This document shows positions 16,890 to 24,749 of a stretch of DNA of 42,292 nucleotides, in pieces. Location of the stretch: NCBI GenBank assembly GCA_002454425.1, contig DKIV01000008.1, positions 102,720-145,011 on the forward strand, in the 5' to 3' direction. The number at the start of each line of letters is the position of its first letter. Within the stretch, counting starts at the first letter, position 1. The position numbers and the translations under genes were made by a program. The DNA is from Sphingobacteriaceae bacterium UBA6709 (lineage in GTDB: Bacteria > Bacteroidota > Bacteroidia > Sphingobacteriales > Sphingobacteriaceae). A model generated the notes under the pieces. The model did no database searches, was not told the origin of the DNA, and worked only from the letters and a program-made list of their open reading frames with translations.

Positions 16890-18037
16890 ACTCTGCCAGC
16901 CCTCCGTTCGCGAAAGATGATATAAATAAAGATCGGCACACCTATTAAAGCGGTAAGAATACCTATCGGTATCTCGGCAGGAATGACGATGGTACGAGCG
17001 GCAAGATCGGCAAGGCTTAACACTGCGGCACCCAATATTGCCGAGCAAGGCAGCACAACATGATGCGAGGCGCGGGCCATTTTGCGTATGATGTGCGGGA
17101 CAATAAGTCCCACAAAGCCTATCATGCCGCACATGGCTACCGACGCTCCTACTGCAAGCGTTGCCAGAACAATTACCAGCTTTTTAATTAGCGGCACATT
17201 AATGCCCATGTGGGTAGCTTGCGATTCGCCTAAGGCTAGTGCATTTAAAGATTTTGACAGCAGGGGCAAGCAAAATAAGGGTAGAAGTACAAATGGCAGA
17301 AGCACCTGCACGGCATTCCAATTGGCGCCCCCCAGACTGCCTAAGCTCCAAAAGGTAATACTTCTTAACTGTTCATCCGTTGAGAGGTAGGTCATTAGCC
17401 CCGTCACAGCTCCAGTGAGTGAATTAATAGCAATACCCGCAAGTAGCAAGGTGCTTATTACCGCCTTTCCGCGGTATACAGAAATAAAGTACACCGCCGT
17501 GGTGGTAAGGCATGCGCCGACGAAGGCAGATACGGATAAAGCGTAATACCCTAAATATTCCAGCACCGCCGGAAAAAGCTTGTTGCCCATGACAATCATT
17601 AATACCGCAAACAGGGAAGCTCCTCCGGAAATACCGATGAGCCCTGGTTCGGCCAGCGGATTACGAAAAAGCCCTTGCATGGAAGCACCCGAAATAGCGA
17701 GACCAGCTCCTACCAAACCGGCAAGGAGCACGCGTGGCAAACGCAACTTCATAAATACCACCTCCTGCTGTTGTGTAAAGGCATGTGCCTGACCTAAGCC
17801 TAGTTTAAACTTAATGAGCGACCATAATTCTGCAAGCGATATTTCAACAGCGCCGATACATAACGAAGCAATCATCGACACCAGAAGTAAGCCCAATAGA
17901 GCTATCACCAACATTCGATGTTTTCGGGCTTTTGATAAGTGCGCGGCACGCAGTTGATTAACCGCATGGAGGGCACCCTGAGTTGGGTTACCCTCCTGCT
18001 GCAGTTCATTTCTTTTTAGTTCAGCAGATATACTCAT
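16883..18037 (-). CDS. hmuU: Heme ABC transporter permease, FecCD family
   Basis: Inner-membrane permease that moves heme from HmuT into the cytoplasm; it works as a dimer with HmuV. The 384-residue protein starts with a hydrophilic tail of about 40 residues, longer than usual, before the first membrane helix, then has about nine to ten helices. Family marks are LRLPRVLLAGLVGAGLAISG, MQGLFRNPLAEPGLIGISGG and, near the C-terminus, GFVGLIVPHIIRKMA. It overlaps hmuV by seven bases. A strong hairpin separates it from hmuY upstream. Confidence 0.95.
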   Translation of the reverse strand: MSISAELKRNELQQEGNPTQGALHAVNQLRAAHLSKARKHRMLVIALLGLLLVSMIASLCIGAVEISLAELWSLIKFKLGLGQAHAFTQQQEVVFMKLRLPRVLLAGLVGAGLAISGASMQGLFRNPLAEPGLIGISGGASLFAVLMIVMGNKLFPAVLEYLGYYALSVSAFVGACLTTTAVYFISVYRGKAVISTLLLAGIAINSLTGAVTGLMTYLSTDEQLRSITFWSLGSLGGANWNAVQVLLPFVLLPLFCLPLLSKSLNALALGESQATHMGINVPLIKKLVIVLATLAVGASVAMCGMIGFVGLIVPHIIRKMARASHHVVLPCSAILGAAVLSLADLAARTIVIPAEIPIGILTALIGVPIFIYIIFRERRAGRVW

Positions 18038-18055
18038 TACAGTTTTTTAGATTGA

Positions 18056-18090
18056 TCATCCTTACGCAGCGCTTGTCTGCGTAAGGATGA
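18056..18090 (-). promoter_or_regulatory. Strong hairpin between hmuY and hmuU (attenuator or mRNA stabiliser)
   Basis: A perfect 14-bp stem (TCATCCTTACGCAG at 18056-18069 against CTGCGTAAGGATGA at 18077-18090) with a 7-base loop fills the gap between the hmuY stop and the hmuU start. On the minus strand no immediate U-run follows (ATCAATCTAAAAAACTG), so it is not a textbook terminator. Partial termination or protection of the upstream hmuTRY mRNA from 3' decay would both give more surface proteins than transporter. Confidence 0.7.
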
Positions 18091-18095
18091 AAACA

Positions 18096-19469
18096 TTATG
18101 CTCCTTTTTTAACAAGAGCGTAAGCGATTTTCGGTTTTCCACGCTCGCCACCGTCCTGAGTAGTGAAGTTTACAAACTTTAACTTGTAAACGTTACCCGC
18201 AGCATCTTTAACCACGTAGAAGCGATCGGTCAATACGCCTACAGTACCTGTTGTTGCGCGCCATGATGATCCGATAGTGTTTCTTGAGTCGCTGAATGTT
18301 ACAGATGCGAGGTTTGACTCGTTAAAGCTATCATAACTAACGGTACTGGTAAGCACCTGCGCTGCGGTTACGCCAGCATGGTTATTTACGAATACCATGT
18401 CTGAGTATCCATAAGGAATTGTTCCGGCATTATACATGGCCCATCCCCACTGGATCTCCCATTTGTCTTTTGCAGGCTCAACGTTTACCGCGGCACCTGT
18501 TAGCGACACGTATTTAAAGTTAAAGCTATTGTCTTTAGCTACGTCAATCGTTTTTACTGTTGTTTCGTTGATTTTAGCATATTGAAGGGTATAGCCCGTT
18601 TCCTTACGGATAACGCGAACTTTATATAAGTCTTCAACTGCTGAAATAGCACCAGAACCACCAGCACGATTAATTACGTACACCTTATTGTCATTCGCGG
18701 CAGCTGAGATAGCTGGAATGACTGTCTTTGTAAGATCACCAGTAATATCATCAAAAAGAGCGAACGAACCCAGACCACGGCCCAAACGTAAATCTTCAGG
18801 CTTGATGTCAGCGCTGGTAACCTGAGCAAGATCCGTCTTGTCTACCTTAATAGCCGAAGCACCGTTGGTATTGTTAATGATAACACGGAAATCTGTACCG
18901 CTGTAGAATCCGAGATCCCAGCTATCACGACGTACTGCAACCTGCTTGTTGTTGCTGAAGTCGACAAATACACTGTTTACCGCTGAAGCCTCGCCTCCGC
19001 CTCCATCCAACTGCATTTCGGCACCTGAAGAAATAATAGCGGAGAAAGATACTTTCAAGTCTGCTGTTTGGCCCATCACTGCCGGAGATGCTACAGCGCT
19101 TATCTTGAAAGATAAAGACTCAGAGCCCTCGGTAAGCGCTCCGGCAACGCGTTTCAACTTTACTGTTGCTTCGCTGGCTCCCGCTGGAATATTTACAGTG
19201 ATCTTGTTGTCTGTGGCTGCCGGCTCGGTAGTGAACTGTGTGCCGTAAGTAAGTCCTGTAGGTTCCAGATTAATGGTAACGCTAACCGCGCTTTCAACGG
19301 CACGAGATGCAGTTACCTTAATGTCCATTTCTGAGAGATTATCTTCAAAACCCATTGCATTAGTGGTAAACGCAACAGTGTTATCCGGCAAAGGAGGATC
19401 ATCTTTACTACAAGACGAAATGATAAATACGGATAGTACCGCTAAAAATAATAAGGAAAGTCTGTTCAT
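18096..19469 (-). CDS. hmuY: HmuY-family heme-binding surface lipoprotein
   Basis: Predicted outer-membrane lipoprotein that captures heme and hands it to HmuR. The signal peptide ends in IISSC (lipidated Cys20), followed by SKDDPP. Residues about 30-145 form a Calx-beta-like domain (TFxxEPxx repeats, NIPAGASEATVKL). About 170-455 is the HmuY fold, recognised from SWDLGFYSGTDFRVIINNTNG, VDKTDL, DKWEIQWGWAM and the C-terminal YKLKFVNF...GERGKPKI. At 457 residues it is about twice the length of Porphyromonas HmuY because of the added N-terminal domain. It lies 21 bases after hmuR. Heme ligands cannot be assigned by eye. Confidence 0.85.
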   Translation of the reverse strand: MNRLSLLFLAVLSVFIISSCSKDDPPLPDNTVAFTTNAMGFEDNLSEMDIKVTASRAVESAVSVTINLEPTGLTYGTQFTTEPAATDNKITVNIPAGASEATVKLKRVAGALTEGSESLSFKISAVASPAVMGQTADLKVSFSAIISSGAEMQLDGGGGEASAVNSVFVDFSNNKQVAVRRDSWDLGFYSGTDFRVIINNTNGASAIKVDKTDLAQVTSADIKPEDLRLGRGLGSFALFDDITGDLTKTVIPAISAAANDNKVYVINRAGGSGAISAVEDLYKVRVIRKETGYTLQYAKINETTVKTIDVAKDNSFNFKYVSLTGAAVNVEPAKDKWEIQWGWAMYNAGTIPYGYSDMVFVNNHAGVTAAQVLTSTVSYDSFNESNLASVTFSDSRNTIGSSWRATTGTVGVLTDRFYVVKDAAGNVYKLKFVNFTTQDGGERGKPKIAYALVKKGA

Positions 19470-19490
19470 GATATGTTATTGATAAATGTA

Positions 19491-21563
19491 TTAATTGTTG
19501 TGTATGCTGAAGTTGTAGTTCAGACTAAGGAAATATGAGCGACCATAAGATATTGGAACTGGCCCACCGGTGCTATGCGCAGATCCGGTATCAGTAGAGC
19601 TGTTTACCACTCGGGTGACATCGAAGATATTTTTTATTCCAGCGGCAACGCTCAGGTTTCTGATTCCCTTTCGGATACTGAAATCGCCAAGATGAAAAGC
19701 ATTAATATGGGCCAGTTCCACAGCGCCTGTACTGGTAACTTTCTGGTATTGAGGTCTGCGACCGTTGAACTTGTATGCTAAATTCAGATCGATTGCTTGC
19801 TTGGGGAAGCTGTAAATAAGATTACTGCTCAACTCCGGGGACCAGCTGAATGTAGGAAGATCGGCACTCGCTCCGGGATCATCCTGATATTGGTTGTATC
19901 TGCCAATTAAGAGGAAGCCTGTAGAAACCTTTAAATTCCGGTATATAAGGTTTCCCTGTAGGGAACCGCCCGCAGTACGGTTATTACCTATGTTGATATA
20001 GGTGTTGACATTGGGATTCGAAGGATCGGTAGCCACATCGATCTTATTTTTGAAAAGATTATAAAATCCGGATGCTATCAGCTCTAGTTCCGCTCCATTT
20101 TGCAGCGCGGGTTCCCAGCTAAGCGAACCATTAAAGCTGTTTGAGTATTCTGCTTTTAAGTCTGTATTTCCCTGAATAGCATGACTGGAGTCGAAGAACA
20201 TAAAGTATAACTCGCGAAGCGAGGGTGCACGAAATCCACGAGCGTAAGAAGCGCGCAGGCTAAACTGATCACTTAACTTGAATAGCGTATTTATTGAAGG
20301 AATAACGGGAGGCGCGTCGTAAACACTGTTATGAGTACTACGAAGCCCCGGACGGATGTTCATCCAGCTAAAAGGTTTAATTTCAGATGAGATGAAGAAT
20401 GAGTAATCGTTAATTTCCGGAGAACCGTCGATACGGTCGCCGCTACTGCCATTGAAATTCAGCTCTACACCGGGTTGTAATGACACGGTATTGGAGAGCA
20501 GATATTGCGCGGTAGTTCTGAAGAAGGTACTTGTAAAAACTGATTTGTCCTGCACACCCTGGCCAAGGGCCAACCGACGATCTCCGGTAAGCACGTTCAG
20601 CGTGATAGTGCGTGTTCGCCTGCTATAGTCAGTATATGACAAGGCAGAACTTAAGCTCAGTCTGGAGGATATATTCCAGTCTGACTGAGCCTGATGGAAG
20701 TAACGCTTGCTATCGTAATCTTTATCTACGGCGGTGTTGTCATTCACATTTAACATGCCATAATTCGTGATTGTTTCGTCAAGGGCATTGATACGGTACC
20801 ATACCTTAAATCTGGAGGAGGTATAGCCAATCTTAAGTCCTCCCAGAAGCTGATCTTTAGGATTCCAATCGAGCATACGTCCCGCGGAAGCACCTTGCCA
20901 ACCGCCAAAATCATTTCTGGAGAAGCTTCCGGAAAAGCTCCATTTATTCTTCGCCCAACTTACGTTAAGATTCTGATTATGTATCCCTTTAGCTCCAAAT
21001 CCGCTATATTCAGAGCCTGCTGACTCTTCCTGAACACGCAGGGAAACTTGTAGCTTTTCTGCAGACGCACCGTTTTTGGTAATAATATTTATAACGCCAC
21101 CCAGTGCGTCGGTTCCGTAGCTAACCGACATGGGACCTTCGACAATTTCTATACGGTCGATCGTATTAATGTCTATCTGCCCCAGGCCTTCGCGTATTTC
21201 TCCACGGTCAAGCACGGGCACCCCATCCAAAAGAATCTTCACATTCTGACCGGTTACACCCATTAAGGAGATATCCGAAGTTCCTAAGGTAAGATCATTA
21301 CTGAACCGAACTCCTGTTTCAGTGCTTAACACTTGCATCAGAGAGGTTGCAGCGCGCAACTTTATCATCTCAGAGGAAATGGTACGTACACTATATACCG
21401 AATTTTTGGCCGACTGAGCATTGTATTGTCCGGTGACAACCACTTCGTTAAGTTTGCGCGGAGCAAGCTTCGTGATGGTACTGTCGGAAGACCCTTCCGC
21501 GAAAGAACACATAGGCAGAAGTCCTGAGAGCGCCAGGGTTAAGAGTAGAGAGTGAGAGCGCAT
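19491..21563 (-). CDS. hmuR: TonB-dependent heme receptor (HmuR-like)
   Basis: Outer-membrane receptor that imports heme using TonB energy. The 690-residue protein has a signal peptide (about 1-22) and a plug domain (about 45-165). Plug marks are NEVVVTGQ, LLDGVPVLDRG, IDRIEIVEGPMSVSYGTDAL and GGVINIITKN, and a 22-strand barrel follows. It has the heme-receptor FRAP box (GFRAPSLREL, about 443-452), a histidine at about 461 and an NPNL-like NTDLKAE at 466-472. This FRAP-His-NPNL arrangement is that of HemR/HmuR receptors. It lacks the carboxypeptidase-like N-terminal domain of SusC-type receptors. Coupled to hmuT by a one-base gap. Confidence 0.93.
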   Translation of the reverse strand: MRSHSLLLTLALSGLLPMCSFAEGSSDSTITKLAPRKLNEVVVTGQYNAQSAKNSVYSVRTISSEMIKLRAATSLMQVLSTETGVRFSNDLTLGTSDISLMGVTGQNVKILLDGVPVLDRGEIREGLGQIDINTIDRIEIVEGPMSVSYGTDALGGVINIITKNGASAEKLQVSLRVQEESAGSEYSGFGAKGIHNQNLNVSWAKNKWSFSGSFSRNDFGGWQGASAGRMLDWNPKDQLLGGLKIGYTSSRFKVWYRINALDETITNYGMLNVNDNTAVDKDYDSKRYFHQAQSDWNISSRLSLSSALSYTDYSRRTRTITLNVLTGDRRLALGQGVQDKSVFTSTFFRTTAQYLLSNTVSLQPGVELNFNGSSGDRIDGSPEINDYSFFISSEIKPFSWMNIRPGLRSTHNSVYDAPPVIPSINTLFKLSDQFSLRASYARGFRAPSLRELYFMFFDSSHAIQGNTDLKAEYSNSFNGSLSWEPALQNGAELELIASGFYNLFKNKIDVATDPSNPNVNTYINIGNNRTAGGSLQGNLIYRNLKVSTGFLLIGRYNQYQDDPGASADLPTFSWSPELSSNLIYSFPKQAIDLNLAYKFNGRRPQYQKVTSTGAVELAHINAFHLGDFSIRKGIRNLSVAAGIKNIFDVTRVVNSSTDTGSAHSTGGPVPISYGRSYFLSLNYNFSIHNN

Positions 21564-21564
21564 T

Positions 21565-22377
21565 TTAGAGAAGCTTTTGATTTAACTGTTTAATCGCCTG
21601 GGGTAACCTTAAACTAAATGCGCTAAGTAGCTCTCCATCCATGCTAACGATCTTCTTTGAGCGCCCGGCGTTCGTCTCCGTCACGTCAGGAACTTTCAAT
21701 AAGCCCTCGGCTCCACGCAAACTTTGTAAACCGGAATCAAACAGCAGGATAACATCTGGGTTCGCCGCGATAAGCGCCTCAGCCGTAAGTGGCTTATAGT
21801 CGCTAAAGCCTTCTACAGCATTCCGTCCGCCGGCAAGCGTTATTACGCGGTCAATCGGCGTACCACTTCCGCTAACCATCATAGTTCCCGTGCCCCGCGC
21901 ATAAATGAAAAGTACTTTCTTGCCGTTAGGCTTTATTTTCAATCCAGCCATTTCCGTATCAAACTGTCGACTCAATGATGGAAGCTTTGCCGAGGCACCA
22001 CAAGCTTTCGCTAGTCCGCTTAAGATTAACCTCACTCCCTCTGGAGTATAACTATGCTTAAAAAAGGCTGTCTTGATACCAGCGCTCTTGAGCGTTTCTG
22101 CCAATCGAGGATTTAGGTTGTCGCTAATGCCAACAACAATGGTTGGTCCTAAAGCGATAATTCCCTCGGCAGAGATATTTCTATTATGCCCAACCTGCGC
22201 CTTTGCGCGAAGGCTAGCCGGATAGTTACTTGTTATATCTACGCCGACAATCTGACTCTCGAGTCCAAGAGCACAAAGCATCTCGCTGGTAGTTCCACTA
22301 ATAGAAACAATACGTTCTACAGCGTGAGAATAAAACGTAACACACAGAAACAGTGCGAGTAGAAAGTTTTTTTTCAT
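21565..22377 (-). CDS. hmuT: Periplasmic heme-binding protein of ABC transporter
   Basis: Substrate-binding protein (270 residues) that carries heme from HmuR to HmuU. A signal peptide covers about 1-19 with no lipobox, so it is soluble in the periplasm. Family marks are RIVSISGTTSEMLCALGLES, IVGVDITSNYP, SAEGIIALGPTIVVG and AEALIAANPDVILLFDSGL. In characterised HmuT, PhuT and ShuT a tyrosine in the loop before SAEG binds heme iron; here that place reads VGHNRNISAEG, so His64 appears to replace it. Unusually it is the first gene of the operon. The start is 97 bases from the divergent araC gene. Confidence 0.92.
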   Translation of the reverse strand: MKKNFLLALFLCVTFYSHAVERIVSISGTTSEMLCALGLESQIVGVDITSNYPASLRAKAQVGHNRNISAEGIIALGPTIVVGISDNLNPRLAETLKSAGIKTAFFKHSYTPEGVRLILSGLAKACGASAKLPSLSRQFDTEMAGLKIKPNGKKVLFIYARGTGTMMVSGSGTPIDRVITLAGGRNAVEGFSDYKPLTAEALIAANPDVILLFDSGLQSLRGAEGLLKVPDVTETNAGRSKKIVSMDGELLSAFSLRLPQAIKQLNQKLL

Positions 22378-22383
22378 CGTTAT

Positions 22384-22435
22384 TTGTATTCAGTCTTAAT
22401 AAGGTGCAAATTTGTAATAGTTCAGCCTTTAAAGG
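22384..22435. promoter_or_regulatory. Divergent hmuT/araC control region
   Basis: On the plus strand TTG (22384-22386) is followed after 20 bases by CAAATTTG (22407-22414), a 7 of 8 match to TAnnTTTG, a plausible araC promoter. CAAATTTG is palindromic, so the same bases could serve as the -7 element of hmuT on the minus strand, although no -33 TTG is visible there. A perfect 10-bp palindrome CCTTTAAAGG lies at 22426-22435, just where araC transcription would begin, and is a candidate operator. I see no good Fur box. Confidence 0.4.
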
Positions 22436-22474
22436 GAACGTAAAAAGGATTTATATCTACGCCATAAGGATTAT

Positions 22475-23428
22475 ATGCAATTTGAATTACTATCAACCTC
22501 AACCCAATCTATCACGATAAGTATGAACAATATTGCCTCTACCGCTGTGTTTAAGGAGGAGGCACTGAAAATAGACGCGCTACATATCGCTTATAGCTCT
22601 TTTGAGGGGCTATATCTGATGAGATTTAGTACTGGTGAGGATGAAATTACCTTAGTAAATGAAAATACCATTTCCTATGTAGCGATCCATGGCATAATCA
22701 GTGGTACCGCCAGCGCCGAAAACAGCAGTGGAGAGGTCACTTATTTTAATCTCCGGGCGGGACAATATCATGTCTATTATCCATCGCCCGTACTGAACAT
22801 TATCAGGCTTGGCAAAAGTTCAGATTGCATTGTCGCCTTTGTTCCGGAAGAATTTTTACTAAGACGTCTACTTACTTCAGGGGGTGTCTCCGCATTTTTT
22901 ATTGAACACCTGAATCAATCCAAGGCCTTTATCACATCGCCGTTCCCTCTCAACTTTAACACACTGCAACTTTTTGAGATCCCTGTAGCGGAACTCACGA
23001 ACGACAATATCAAACGCATAAGAACCGAGGCAAAGGTGCTTGAGATGATTGCCGCGGTTATCAATCAACTGGAGCTGCAATGTGGCGAAAATGTGCCTGC
23101 TTCTTTTCTTAAATCGCATGATATCGAGAAGATCTATCAGGCTAAAAAGTATATTGAAAGAAACCTGCGCAGCCCTTGTTCCCTTATTGAGCTATCTCGA
23201 AAAGTAGGATTGAACGACTTCAAATTAAAAAAAGGCTTTAAAGAGGTGGTCGGGAACACTGTTTTTGGGTACCTTGCCGACTGCAGGATGAAAAAGGCAA
23301 ACGACCTGTTACTTGAAAAGAAGTCAGTGTCGGAGGTATCTTATCTGGTAGGTTACAAAAACCCGCACCACTTTACTGCGGCCTACAAAAAGAAATATGG
23401 TGTGCTCCCCAGTACCTTAAACAAGTAA
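22475..23428 (+). CDS. AraC-family transcriptional regulator
   Basis: A 317-residue DNA-binding protein. The C-terminal 100 residues hold the double helix-turn-helix: KYIERNLRSPCSLIELSRKV, FKLKKGFKEVVGNTVFGYL, then VSEVSYLVGYKNPHHFTAAY and KKKYGVLPS. The N-terminal 200 residues are a beta-rich sensing domain of the PchR-like layout, without recognisable ligand residues. Being divergent from hmuT with only 97 bases between, it probably controls the heme operon, perhaps sensing heme or iron, as PchR-type proteins do for siderophores; that is inference. It ends four bases from the convergent TPR gene. Confidence 0.9.
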   Translation: MQFELLSTSTQSITISMNNIASTAVFKEEALKIDALHIAYSSFEGLYLMRFSTGEDEITLVNENTISYVAIHGIISGTASAENSSGEVTYFNLRAGQYHVYYPSPVLNIIRLGKSSDCIVAFVPEEFLLRRLLTSGGVSAFFIEHLNQSKAFITSPFPLNFNTLQLFEIPVAELTNDNIKRIRTEAKVLEMIAAVINQLELQCGENVPASFLKSHDIEKIYQAKKYIERNLRSPCSLIELSRKVGLNDFKLKKGFKEVVGNTVFGYLADCRMKKANDLLLEKKSVSEVSYLVGYKNPHHFTAAYKKKYGVLPSTLNK

Positions 23429-23432
23429 ATTG

Positions 23433-24521
23433 CTAACCCTTTTTTATAAGGGACCGGCGACGTTTTAGATAAAATCCGATGATGATGAGCCCCGAAAGAA
23501 CAAAGAGCACTGTAACCATAAGTAGCAGAAAGTTCTGATTTGGTGAGGCTTTCACTGTTTGCTGCTTTACCGTACTCGGCGGCGTATCATGCAAGTGACG
23601 TTGAGCATCCGTAAGTGCTTCCAGCGCTTGCTGACGCCGATCGGATATTTGATTTTCAAGCTTCTTTTTGTTATCCTGAGCCAGCGACGCAAATTTACGG
23701 GAGTTGCTGAAATCGCCAAGCTTCTTATAAAAGTCAGCTAGTGACGCGTGCACTTCCGCGAGAATCTTACTATCGGAAATTGATCGTGAGATACGTTCCG
23801 CCATTTTGTAATCATTGAGAGCTAGACCGTAATCACGGATAGCGGTCTTTACCTGCCCTAGATACAGCAGCGAGCGCATCACGTAAATCCGGTTTCCCAT
23901 TTTTGACGCAAGCATATTCTCCTGTATGAAGAACCATTTCGCTTGCGAGTATTTTCTCTGACGCAGATAAGTGTGGCCAAGGCTTTTAAAACATCGTATA
24001 CGAGCTTCATTTCCTGACAGAGGGAGTGCCTGCTTGATAATGATCCGCTCAGAAAGAGCATAGTTTCCCTGTTGCTGGTAGATATCAGCCAATTGTATAT
24101 ACGCCGACGCCAGACTATCTTGCATATGTAATTTGGCATACACATTGGCTGCTGATTTAACATACTTCAGCGCCTCATTATATCGGCCTTCGTTGAAAAG
24201 AAGCAGACTTAAGCGCATCGCCGCATTCGTAGCTACCACCATATTAGAGCTATCGGAACGTAAAGCATAAATCTGCTGATACTGCTCGATAGCGTCATTT
24301 ATAAGATAATTTTCTTCGTAGTAGGAAGCCAGCGTTTGACCGACAGACGCCAGAGCATGTGAATCGCGCTGAACCAGACTATGCTCACGAACCTTAAGCA
24401 GGCTAAGTAAGGTATCAGGTTCTACCGAATCTTCGTTAGCAAAAACGTTAAAAGCAAGAATATTTGCTGTAAGAAACAGAAAAAAGGTTAAACGCTGGCT
24501 AAAATTCGTCACGTGACACAA
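23433..24521 (-). CDS. Secreted TPR-repeat protein with C-terminal membrane anchor
   Basis: A 362-residue protein: signal peptide (about 10-28), then roughly six TPR-like helical pairs (for example DAIEQYQQIYALR, YNEALKYVKSAANVYAKL, YGLALNDYKMAERISRS), a charged coiled coil (KKLENQISDRRQQALEAL) and a C-terminal membrane helix (about 333-353). The protein ends with KRRRSLIKKG facing the cytoplasm. This is the sensor half of Bacteroidota TPR kinases or TPR-HTH regulators, but no kinase or DNA-binding domain follows. The frame starts at TTG 24521; GTG at 24512 gives a more usual signal peptide start. It has its own promoter and lies after the kinase terminator. Its partner is unknown. Confidence 0.8.
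   Translation of the reverse strand: MCHVTNFSQRLTFFLFLTANILAFNVFANEDSVEPDTLLSLLKVREHSLVQRDSHALASVGQTLASYYEENYLINDAIEQYQQIYALRSDSSNMVVATNAAMRLSLLLFNEGRYNEALKYVKSAANVYAKLHMQDSLASAYIQLADIYQQQGNYALSERIIIKQALPLSGNEARIRCFKSLGHTYLRQRKYSQAKWFFIQENMLASKMGNRIYVMRSLLYLGQVKTAIRDYGLALNDYKMAERISRSISDSKILAEVHASLADFYKKLGDFSNSRKFASLAQDNKKKLENQISDRRQQALEALTDAQRHLHDTPPSTVKQQTVKASPNQNFLLLMVTVLFVLSGLIIIGFYLKRRRSLIKKG
24508..24517. promoter_or_regulatory. Palindrome GTCACGTGAC over the TPR gene start
   Basis: A perfect 10-bp palindrome overlaps the alternative GTG start codon of the TPR gene, about 15 bases after the predicted transcription start. It could be an operator or a coincidence of coding sequence. Confidence 0.3.
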
Positions 24522-24536
24522 TGGTTAAAAAGCCTT

Positions 24537-24567
24537 CAAAATTATAAATTAGGCTCAATTAAAGCAA
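24537..24567 (-). promoter_or_regulatory. Bacteroidota-type promoter of the TPR gene
   Basis: On the minus strand TTG (24565-24567) is followed after 20 bases by TAATTTTG (24537-24544), an exact TAnnTTTG. Transcription should start near 24531, about 10-20 bases before the possible start codons. Confidence 0.65.
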
Positions 24568-24602
24568 AAGGTTTTACAGGATAAGAAACACATATCGGAA
24601 AT

Positions 24603-24640
24603 AAAAAAAGCGGTGAAACTTTTGGGAAGCTCCAGCCGCT
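24603..24640 (-). terminator. Terminator of the response regulator-kinase operon
   Basis: On the minus strand AGCGG, an internal loop and GGAGCTT pair with AAGTTTC and CCGCT (arms at 24609-24621 and 24627-24640), followed by seven U. It lies about 110 bases beyond the kinase stop and so separates the kinase from the TPR gene. Confidence 0.7.
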
Positions 24641-24749
24641 AAACACACACTTAGAATAAATATTTTTGTGAACCTTAAATCGTCAAACCGATATACAATG
24701 ATAAAACTTCTGATTGGCACACAGCATAATATTGAGTGATCGGTATTGT

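Noticed and set aside
16890..17132. 81-residue extension of HmuV
   Set aside because: It lies wholly within hmuU in another frame and has a Cys/Arg/His-rich nonsense composition; the ATG at 16889 gives the normal length.
18946..19248. 100-codon rightward frame inside hmuY
   Set aside because: Antisense shadow of a clear lipoprotein gene; no start signal.
22378..22474. Fur box before hmuT
   Set aside because: Searched for the GATAAT-type inverted repeat; only weak A+T matches are present.
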